Source of the DNA: Symsagittifera roscoffensis
Lineage: Eukaryota > Xenacoelomorpha > Acoela > Convolutidae
Assembly: GCF_963678635.1 (NCBI RefSeq)
Contig: NC_087070.1
Coordinates: 37,398,600-37,462,599 of the forward strand
DNA length: 64,000 nt
Direction of reading: 5' to 3'
Of this stretch, positions 52,714 through 64,000 are shown one piece after another. A model generated the notes under the pieces. It was given only the letters and a program-made list of their open reading frames with translations. It was not told the origin of the DNA and did no database searches. The translations under genes and the position numbers were made by a program. Each line of letters begins with the position of its first letter. Position 1 is the first letter of the stretch.

Positions 52714-55193
52714 TGTGTATAGAGGGAATTGTGAGATGTCGGGTTCGTTGTTTAGAATAAAAAATTTAAAATTCTTTCGAAATTTTTTTGAAAAATTCAC
52801 GTGACTGCTCATACCTTGCTTCAACCATTCTGCTGGTTAATCAAATTGTTCAAACGTTTTTTTTTCTGTTTCAGGCAACTACACTTTTAATTAATCGAGT
52901 ATTCATCATCCGCATTGTTTTCATCACCACTTTCAGCACATTCGTTATCGGGACAGACTGATCGTTTTGACATGTATCTTTTTTTATACTGTTTATCAAT
53001 CACCTCGAAATTTTTTTTTTGCTACGATTTCGAGACGATTCCCTTGTACGAAAACTAGGAAGGGTACTTTAGGGACTTGGCAGAGCGTGCATCCTACTGG
53101 GACATTGAGTCAACGTCGTCAATCCCCTCTCCTCCGGACTCAACTGCAGACGTGACAACGATAACAACACCGATCTGATCCGCGTCACAACCCTCCGACG
53201 TTGATTTTGAAACAGCTGCTTTCGAAAACATTCCAGAGACGCCGCCAGTAGCAGCTTGCTATGCGCCCAAGAAGCGTAAAGTTGTATTTCATCAATTTTA
53301 AGAAAACTTTCGAAAACTCAATTTTTGATTTAATAAAATTATGGAGCTTGTTTTGGTTTGATGTGTTGCTTTCACTTTTTATCAAATCAGTTTGATTTTT
53401 GTTTGTATATAATCTCCTCTCCTCTAATCTAATTCATATTCAATTGTTTCGTTGTCAATTGGGTCAATTAAATTTTAAAGTGTTGTTTTCAATCAAATTT
53501 AGAAAGAAAATAAAAAAAAAATCTAGAAAGATATAGAATTGGTATCAGGTAGAATGTCCAATAAGATCTTTTATTTCTAAAAAAGACAAAGTTTGAATGC
53601 AATAGACTAGTTCCAGGACCCCCTTAATTTCCTAGAATGTTAAAAAACCATTTCATGGCAAAGCATTGGAAACAAAGTTTTAGGTTATTTTTAATTGTGT
53701 AAGTTTTTTCAATTTCTTTTTCAACCCAAATTAACAAGTCATTTCTCATTCTACCAAGAACCCAGCTGAAATAATAATTATAACCTCAATGGCTTGCCCA
53801 CCATAGGAGAACAGAAATGGTCCTCATTATTAAGTGTCTATCTTCATCAGATCAAAAAATATCGGGTTCAGAACCTTGAATCAGTCAAAATCTTATTTTA
53901 GGAAAAAAATGAAAATTTCAAAATATTTATAAAAAAAGAAAAATCAACAAAATCTTTTATTCCAAACTAAGAAACCTTGACGCTCTTAACCTATGGGTCT
54001 ATGCGAAACAATCGGTTCGCTTCAGTTAAGTTATAAAAATTTTATTATATATTTAGTTCTAAAAACCAAAAATCAAAAAATGAAAATTTTCCATGAAGGA
54101 GTTCTTTTTAAGCAAAAATAGTAATTCCGGGAGGTTGCTGGATAAAAAAATTTCAATTTTCATCTCGGTTCACAATTTAGACACCCAGGGGAAAAACACT
54201 TTTTTCGAAAAAGCATCTTTAGAGCTTCTCAAAAGTATTTCAATGTGTTATAACTCTTTTCTGATCGATTGGAAGCTTTATTGGACAATTTGCGACAAAA
54301 AATCAGAGTTTTTTCCCATTTTTTTCCCTTTTTTTCAATTTTTCACATCAATTTTGAACAATTTTAAGATCTCAGTTCATAAACTAAATGAAAGATTAGA
54401 TATGCATCTGGCTTGCCCAGCAATAGGAGAACGTAAATGACCCTCATGACTGTGGCTCTGCGTCTACTTTTTGCTGACTTATGAGTGAAGGATAGCGTTA
54501 TAACTGAATGAACAGTTTTTGTCAAACAAATTTCTCAAAACTAGAGTTTTTTAAACTTTTAAATTAATTTTCAGTCTTTGATTTGCCAGGAAACCCATGC
54601 TAGGGGTAGTGAATCATCACCGAGTCATTGCTAATAAAAGGTGGTTTTGCCATTTTACTCTCTACAGCAATATATAACTATCTTAATTTTAGTACCGATA
54701 TTTAATTTAGAGGCGTAAACCGCAAAAATAATAACAATTTCCGGGTAATAGAATCTCACCATAAAGTTTTTACGAGATTTTAAACATTTAATAGGTTATT
54801 TAATTGGCTTAAAGCCTCGTGAAAAGCCATTAATTAGGAAAAGCCATTCAAAGAAGTAGTTAAACTGGTTGATGGATTTTATCACATTTCAGAAAGCACA
54901 GAAGCCACAGGATTATAGAAACCACAGGATTTTACCACAGAAACTATCGTTAAAAATTTATTGAGTTCGCTAAAATATAAGCTTCGGACAAATACTTAAG
55001 AAACAAAACTTCGGAAATCACCTTTGATTTCATTTTGCTCCGCAAACGGTTCCTAATTGTTGTTCACGGAAGATATGATAATACGTCTAAACAAGCGATT
55101 CGCTCGATTAAAACATTTTTAAGCTGGCTTGCCAGGAATCGCTCTGAATCGCATTTACCAATCAGGGAAGTTTTTCAGCTTTCCGCCAAAATC
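52714..55193 (+). repeat. 2.48-kb tandem duplication, copy 2
   Basis: Copy of 50239-52713. Includes a second, 5'-truncated piece of the minus-strand HLHIH ORF (52714-52825) and a second PKKRKV fragment ending near 53301. Its right end runs into the inverted repeat at 55168-55234. Confidence 0.93.
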
Positions 55194-55268
55194 ACACTTA
55201 AACAGAGTGATTTTGGCGGAAAGCTGAAAAACTTTCAAGATCTCCATACCAAATTTGAATTTTTTTGA
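55035..55268 (+). pseudogene. short coding-like frame before an inverted repeat
   Basis: 77 codons (RSIKTFLSWLARNRSESHLP) that run through the perfect inverted repeat 55168-55234 and lose coding sense. The first part is also present, cut off, at 52555-52713. Not recognised. Confidence 0.3.
55168..55234. repeat. 28-bp perfect inverted repeat
   Basis: Arms 55168-55195 and 55207-55234 are exact reverse complements separated by 11 nt. The right-hand orientation (GTGATTTTGGCGGAAAGCTG) recurs in the real ORF at about 55766-55791, so the left arm is probably an inverted copy made during rearrangement. Confidence 0.85.
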
Positions 55269-55404
55269 CGAACGAACAGAAACTTCCCTGACTATTGACC
55301 TACATCAAAACATCAGAAACATCAAAACTACACCCAATAGTGATTGCAAAGCCTCCGAAGTTGATACATTCACGAACGTTCTGGAGTGGTGATACCCGAA
55401 CGTG

Positions 55405-55932
55405 ATGTCGGAGAAAGCGAAAAAACGGGAAAAACCAGTAACCTGCGATGAATGCGGTGTGCAGATAACGTGTAAAAGAAGCTAAAGAAAACATCTGCTT
55501 AGAGTGCATGGAATTGGAGCAACAAAAGAAATGCCTCGCACTATTGGCGGTGAATGTCGAGAGTCAATCGAAACACTGGGATATGCGCGAGAACACATTG
55601 CCACGGAACATATAATCGAGATAGAAAAGCATTGTGTGTTCTGTAACACTCTTTTCACATCCTAACAAGTTTACCAATCGCATATGCAACAGGTGCATGG
55701 GCTGTCAGCGTGCGAGCCTAAAGTCAGCATTACCAACGATGGGGGAATCTCTGCTACACTTAAACAGAGTGATTTTGGCGGAAAGCTGAAAAAGTTTGAA
55801 CTTGTGATCGAAAAAGGAGAAGTAGACATGCTTAGCCTAAAAATGAATGAGAAGAACGGACCTCACAAATTTCAGCTACAAGGCAAAGCCAGTTTCTTGT
55901 CTAGTTCCCGCTTTAAAAGATTTGTTTTATGA
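55405..55932 (+). pseudogene. C2H2 zinc-finger ORF of the Maverick, broken
   Basis: Frame from ATG 55405 with Cys/His fingers VTCDECGVQITC...HLLRVH and HCVFCNTLFTS...HMQQVHG. In-frame stops are near 55483 and 55662. Then comes a part with LKQSDFGGKLKKFELVIEKG and a lysine/serine end at 55932. The fingers suggest nucleic-acid binding. Such fingers often precede polymerase-type genes in Mavericks, but no polymerase motifs follow here. Confidence 0.5.
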
Positions 55933-55985
55933 AGCTCCCGTAAGAAATAAATTAGCCGAATACTTTCAGTACCCACTATTAATAA

Positions 55986-56579
55986 TTGTTGTCTTGTTTA
56001 GATCTGAATCAAAAAATTTCGGCAAAAGAAATTACAAAGTTCCCGCATAGAAAACTTTTTTATGCCCAATTCATAGAATGCCTGTTCGATAAAATGACGC
56101 TACGTGTGAACAATTATCCGATAAAATCGAAAAAACATGAGATACAGACTGTTATAACTAACAAAATTGCACTCTCACCTTTCGATGGGAAGCGTTTCCT
56201 TCTCTTCGATGCAGTTTCAACTCTTCCTTTCGGTCATTGCAAGATTTCCGAAGATAGTTTCTTCTTTGAGATTATAGATAACAGTTTAAAGGAAACTGAA
56301 AGTGAAATAAGCCTTCAATCTACCGTTCCGTAGATTGATAAAAACAAGCCTGGTTTTGTAATACCGGATCCAGGCTTTAACCAGCCTCAGTACAGTCCCG
56401 AAGAATTGAGAGCACGTGCGTCAAATGACCTTCGAGGACAGCGCGCATACCCAAAGAACCCTTTTATAATATCTGAAGCTACTGAAAGTAGAACAGTTGA
56501 AGAAAGTGACTCTAGTGATATGAATTCGTCCCCGGAAATAGTGTGCAAGCGAAGAAAATTTTCAAATAAAAGCGACTGA
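55986..56579 (+). pseudogene. possible Maverick polymerase-gene C-terminal tail
   Basis: Continuous frame with one stop at 56331-56333. The pattern KSKKHEIQTV, then NKIALSPFDGKRFLLFDAV and LPFGHCKI resembles the C-terminal tail of type-B polymerase polyproteins of invertebrate Mavericks as I remember it, and the acidic end (ESDSSDMNSS then KRRKF) closes at TGA 56577-56579. No palm-domain motif was found upstream. The identification rests on the tail alone. Confidence 0.4.
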
Positions 56580-57188
56580 TTATCATTGCTAAACTGTTTG
56601 GCTACTTTTATTTTAAGCTTGTTCGCATTTTATAAAATTGTTTGTACTGCAATGATCCTTTATATGATTAACTTCTTTCTTTCACAGCTAAGCTGAAGTG
56701 TTTGTAATAACGTGATTTGAAAACAATTGGAGGAAAACAATTTCTACTACTACCTTTTTATTTTTTTAAGTTTCGCAAAAAGCTTGGTGCATTTTTTCAC
56801 ATTCATTTCCCTTTTTCCTTTTTTCACTTGTCCTTTTCCCATTGAAACTTCCATTCCCCTCTCGAAAAAAGACATCGTACTGTTTCTCCCCGGTTTGAAA
56901 CATTAATTTTTTTGTCTGGCTGAAAACACTCTAAATTGTATGAGTTAGTTATCAAAATCTTCAGTACACCAAGTTCCCTCCAAGTTCACTTTTCTCATTT
57001 GAAAAATTGACAAAAATATCAATTGCTTTAACTTGCCCAGAAACGGCCGCCGCCTGTAGAGTGATTTCAATTCACTGCTTTTTCAATATAAAAGTCAATT
57101 CCCCTTTGACAAACCAATTTCAACAAGATCGAAAGTTCATTTGCCCGAAACAAATATAGCAAATAATATGATTCATTTAATTAACCAA
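56580..57188. other. no gene seen
   Basis: AT-rich DNA between the last Maverick relic and the right terminal repeat. Confidence 0.5.
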
Positions 57189-57382
57189 TAATATAGTCAT
57201 TTCATAGCACTTAGGATATAATACATGTAGTTTTATTTTCCTTTTTGGAGTGCCCCTGTGGTTTGAAAAATTTGTTTGGAGCCCCTAAGTGGTTTTGGAA
57301 TTAGGGTCTGGAGCACCGAGAAACTGTGCCTGGAGCGCCTATGTGATTTTGGGATAAGGCTCTGGAGCACCCCTTTGTAGGT
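57189..57382 (-). repeat. right terminal inverted repeat of the Maverick
   Basis: Reverse complement matches 40948-41223 (and 34389-34664): the tagttttattttcct block, GGAGTGCCCCTGTGGTTT and three TCTGGAGC-type iterations. It lacks the 45-bp insert present in the left repeat, so it is closer to the original. Confidence 0.8.
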
Positions 57383-58190
57383 TCTAATAACTTAATGATT
57401 TATCTATATAGGTTATCTCGGTTTGCTGATCTAATCGTAACGCTGATCTGATTTAAATCGAATGGTGGTAATACAAATATTGTTGCTACTGAAGTTTTAT
57501 AGCAGTATTTTGTTTTCAGTTCACAGCTACGGAAAGGATTGCCAGTTGATTGGCACTAAGCACAGAAACTTTTTCTCCCGTCAACTGGCTGTGTTGGTAT
57601 CCAGACTTGTTTTTATGTACTGAAAATATACCTATAAATTCCTCCATTCACGATTTCTGTCGAAAATCTGTATCTTTTCTGTATGTTTTCAAGCCTTTGT
57701 TTGCTTGCATGAAAATGTTTGTTTTCATGACTCAAAAAGTCTAAAGCTGCATTGTATACTTTAAAAAGCTTAGAAGCGTTTCTCCGACAATAAAATATTG
57801 CTCTTCTTTCAAACAAAAGAAATGAAATTAAAAAGAAATCAAAATTCGAACCGCAAAAAACCAATGCTGAACGTGATGAGCTTGAATGAAGTTTGAAGAA
57901 TGTTCCTGAAAAAAAAATCATCATGTCCTATGCAAGAGTCTTCACTATGCTAATCAACTCTTAGAAAAACACATCGTATAGACCTTGTATAACTCAAAGT
58001 AGATAACGAAAATTCCTAATGACCAAACATTTCTCTAACAAAAAATTAAGGAGAAGCCGCTTCTGCAAAAAAAATAGCGCAGCCGCTGCTTCATTCAATT
58101 GAATTTTTCATCTCAAATTTGATAGTGCAGTTTTAAAAAAAAACAAAAGTTTTTAAAAAACGGTGAAAACTCAAAAGTTTGACAACCCAA
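57383..58190. other. no gene seen
   Basis: AT-rich. Short frames at 57550 and 57613 are not convincing. Confidence 0.5.
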
Positions 58191-58960
58191 AATCCATAAT
58201 TTTTTTCTGCTAAAAGCAGGTAGTTACCAGTAAAGCAGAGACAATTTTTAAAAACGAGTTTCTCGATTCAACTCTTAACCTAAAAATTAGCACGGTAATT
58301 TTCGAGTGAAATCAAAAACTTCTACAAGTTGTCAAAAATTCAAAACTTTCACTTGTTTGAAGGCCATGACTTTTTCAAAACTTGGTGTAGCAGTATATAA
58401 AAGAGAGCTTTCAACAAACTGTTGTGTCGATTGAACCTATGATATCAGATATGGCAGGATAGTTTTCGAGAACAGCCCAAATTTCCGGGAATCATAGCTT
58501 TTTGTTTCAAAAAAATTTGCTCGACCGCTTATGCAGAAGAAATTCATCCAACCAGGGTTTTCGATTGAACCCAAAAAACCCAGGTTTGGCTGGGTAGTTC
58601 CCGAGAAGAGTTTAAAAAATTCAAAACACGATCAAAAAAATCCGGGCCTTAAATTTTTGAGCCAACAAAATTGGGCATAGTCGGGTATGCAAAGCAGATT
58701 TCGATAACCCGTTCTTTAGAATGAACACAAAATCCCAGATATGAAAAGGTATTTTTCGACAAAAAGTCGGAAGTTTTAGAAAAAAAGCTATCAAAAATTT
58801 TTAAAAAGACTTTTCCGAGGAGGATAACTTTTGGGTAAAAAAATTAGCAAATGGCCGCTAATTATGGGGAATTTCCAACACCCCGTTATCTCCAATGAAT
58901 CCTTATCCTCAAGTTTGGGAGGTAGAAAAAAATCAACATTTTTACAAATCCGAGCGCCAT
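58190..58960. repeat. very degenerate tandem repeat, about 130-150 bp unit
   Basis: Recurring order of motifs: TCGATT(C/G)AAC, then a cagatatgg/caggtttggc block, then ggtagttttcgagaa or ggtaattttcgagtg, then a run of lower-complexity A/T. At least four rounds can be followed near 58260, 58430, 58555 and 58725. No coding sense. Confidence 0.4.
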
Positions 58961-60989
58961 AATTTTATGTGTAAAATTTCGACAGTAACCGCTTTCGAAG
59001 GCGAGCTTTTCAAATCTGCTTTTTTATTGAAACAAAAATCTGAGATTTTTTACGTTAGTTTCTAAGAAAACGAAAAATATATATAAGAAAATATCGGTAA
59101 ATTATTCCCCCCACAGATTTTCGAAGGCTGTAGGCAAAGAGGTGAAGGAAAAAGAGACCAGGAGAGTATGCAGGCACACAAGGGTGGAAGCGGTCTTTCT
59201 ATGAATCCCCTTTTTTGAAAATCGGTTGAAGAATTTTCCAAAACTCAATCTGGGCAAAGAGACCAAGCAAGACATTTTAAGTTCAAATTAGCAACTGGAC
59301 AAAACTTACAACGCGGAAACAAGGAAAGTTCAAACTAAAAAATGAATGAGTCCGGAAACTTACCAATATTAACTGGAAGTGAAATAAAATGAAATAGAAC
59401 ATTTATTTTTACATTGACTAGCAAAAAACAGAAAAAAATGTTATTTTTTCACTTTTTATGAAAATCTAGACAGTTGATCTAAGTTTTCCAAAATTTTATA
59501 TTGGAAAATAAACACTTCCACATAATACCCAAGAAAGTTAATAAAAAACATTCGGAAAATAAGCTGACGAAGTTCATTCAGCGCCCAAATTCTACAGAAA
59601 AAAACTCCAAGGGGAATCCAAAACCCATAAATAATATCTTATAATACTATCTGAAACGGGTTTTAACTAATTGCTGCTTGAATGATGGCAGCTATATTTG
59701 AAGTTTCAAGAAACTGGGCATGTCAGAAGTTATAATTATCATTCCGACTACATTGACTATTCTGTGAACAGTAGTTTCCGGGACAAAAACTTTAGTACCC
59801 AATTACAATGCCTTTGTTTATCGCAAGGGTAAGTTAATTACACCAAAGTGCGTGTAAAATATGCATTTTAAAATTGGAGCTGCAAACATCGAGTTGGAAA
59901 ATTCGCAAAACATGGAGTTGGAAACATTCTGAAATAAGATTTCAATAATCATTATATTTTATGAACCAAATTACCTCTTCCGGTTCAATCGATGAACTTA
60001 AAAAGCATCAACAGTGTTAACTAGTTACCAATCAAATATCAAATCTCATACTATACTGTTGCTAATATAAAAAACTGATTTAAGACTGCTACCAGAAGTA
60101 GCACTTTTATTGCGACTTAGCTTGGAAAAAAATTGCATCGTATTATCACACTACGCAACGGTCGTCTAAAAATACCATCATTGTAGTGATTTTCAAAATT
60201 GGATATAATAACCAGAGAGGTAATGAAACTTTTAAATCGAGATTTTTAGCCTATACAATGAAAAAGTATTTCTATTCAAATATTTACTCGAAATTTTATT
60301 AAGGCACTCTTTTACAACGATGCACTTGCTTCCCTAATTTAAATTCAAATTTTGAAAATATTATCAATGTCATCAGTCTGCTGAAAAAAATATCAAACTA
60401 AAGTTTTCAATAAAAAAACGACATGGTTAGAAGGAGCGAAGTTCTTTCAGACCAACAGATATATTGTAAGAATCTTCTCAAATTCTATTTAGTCGCAATT
60501 AACAATTTCGCTCAATTGGTTTTATGCGCCAGTTTTTAGCTTCTAAATCATTCTCCAATAACGAAAGGTCATGCATTCACACTTCCAACAAAAGTTTTCG
60601 CAGACTCAAAATTAAATGAGCCTCTTTACAAAACAAGGTTTCTCGGTCTTTAAATAAGAGCGAAAACAAATTGCTACCGGAACATCAGGGAAAATGAATC
60701 TGAATTGAGCATGCAATTTTGCTCAGAATAAAAAAATACATTTTGGTCAAGTCAGAGCCCAATTTATATTCATTTTTGAAAACTTTGTTTGAGTGCTCTT
60801 GGGTAACCCATCTAAAACTGTGATCATAGAATGAAAACATCATCCTCCAAATCCTTTTCACTCTCCAAACTTTTCATCTTAATTCAATTTTTATGATTGC
60901 AACTTGTAATTAAAATCAGCGATTTTTTAGCTAGCCAATATCAGACAGAAAAATAAAAAGACATAAGTGACGGAAAAAAATTGCTCATT
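58961..60989. other. no gene seen
   Basis: About 2 kb of AT-rich sequence without a convincing frame, RNA gene or recognisable repeat. Confidence 0.5.
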
Positions 60990-61388
60990 CAGGTACGAAT
61001 CTAGGATTTTCACAAGGGGGGTGGAGACTTTTTCGAAAACTTTGTCGACCTGTTTTTTTGGTCGACCGAATTGATTTTCCAGGCACTCCCAGAATACTAT
61101 AAAAACACTAATTTGACAAAGTTTGCTAGCGCCGAATGCAAATTTTTTTTTTTTTAAAAAGGCGTTTTTGGGAACTTTTTGAAAAATTTTGACCAAACAA
61201 TTGCGATTTTTTGGGCGCGCGTTCCTCTTCAAAATTAGAATATATTGGCGCCCAAGGCACCTTTAAAAATTTTAGGGTTGGTCGGCCGAAAATGGATAAC
61301 ATAAAATAATGGACTAATTGGTTGGTGAGAGGGTCCAATCCCTGAGGGGAACCCGCCCCCCTCCACTACTCCACTATATCCGCCTCTG
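60990..61388. repeat. MITE-like repeat with imperfect terminal repeats
   Basis: Starts CAGGTACGAATCTAGG and ends with the complement of CAGAGGCGGATATAGT, an imperfect inverted repeat, with G-rich and C-rich tracts just inside. The middle resembles 31654-32000 (tcaaaattag, ttggcgcc). Likely a small non-autonomous element downstream of the host gene. The target duplication was not found. Confidence 0.5.
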
Positions 61389-61456
61389 CACCCATTAGAA
61401 CATCAATGTCCCTACTAGCTAAGTTGTAGAACAGTCAAAGCAGTAAAATAGATCTG

Positions 61457-64000
<2,544 letters not shown>

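Larger units (their letters stand above)
40948..57382. mobile_element. Maverick/Polinton, decayed
   Basis: Bounded by inverted repeats (40948-41223 and 57189-57382). It carries relics of a typical Maverick set: packaging ATPase, integrase, penton-like protein, basic protein, major capsid and cysteine protease on the plus strand, with a minus-strand ORF after the protease. Length is 16.4 kb, about 14 kb without its internal 2.48-kb duplication. Most genes have one or a few stops or frame changes, and no polymerase core was found. This is an old virus-like element that can no longer make a full set of proteins. Confidence 0.85.

Overview
This is a window of an AT-rich invertebrate animal genome. 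The basis is spliced GT-AG genes, a Maverick/Polinton, a FLYWCH-MULE transposon and a Ty3-type LTR retrotransposon. The phylum cannot be decided from the sequence. Almost everything here is mobile DNA. The only host gene recognised is a xylulokinase (XYLB-type), whose last five exons lie on the minus strand at the right edge (61457-64000, continuing beyond the window).

Region 1 (219-23476) is one giant LTR retrotransposon. Two 884-bp LTRs (219-1102 and 22593-23476, TG...CA, differing by about seven substitutions among those I compared) enclose about 21.5 kb. The internal part has a 3.1-kb leader with ACCCTCC/GGAGGGT motifs and a tandemly duplicated folded RNA with compensatory base changes. 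It then has gag-protease (4237-8199) and RT-RNase H-integrase (8042-12896, with an integrase frameshift and a stop). The polyprotein's C-terminal extension carries a macro-domain-like fold of the TARG1/Poa1 type. A 1633-residue orphan ORF of unknown function lies downstream of pol (16941-21842). An internal 2.77-kb tandem duplication (12658-18193) repeats the macro region and the start of the orphan ORF. The element's ORFs are visibly GC-richer than the surrounding DNA.

Region 2 (23477-34388) is repeat-rich. It holds a minus-strand degraded coding repeat, a complete but broken FLYWCH-MULE transposon (26130-27917, TIRs, about 8-bp target duplication, and a related empty site elsewhere in the window). 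It also holds a dispersed repeat with a perfect hairpin palindrome and a TATG microsatellite (28960-29760). A 6.56-kb tandem duplication (29655-36213 / 36214-42772) copies this DNA together with the left end of the next element.

Region 3 (40948-57382) is a decayed Maverick/Polinton bounded by inverted terminal repeats. It keeps recognisable relics of the packaging ATPase, integrase, penton-like minor capsid, small basic protein, major capsid and adenain-like protease. Several conserved accessory ORFs also survive, most broken by one or a few stops or frameshifts. No polymerase core was recognised, only a C-terminal-like tail and a zinc-finger ORF. It contains its own 2.48-kb tandem duplication (50239-52713 / 52714-55193).

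Region 4 (57383-64000) is mostly non-coding DNA with degenerate repeats and a small MITE-like repeat, followed by the xylulokinase gene.
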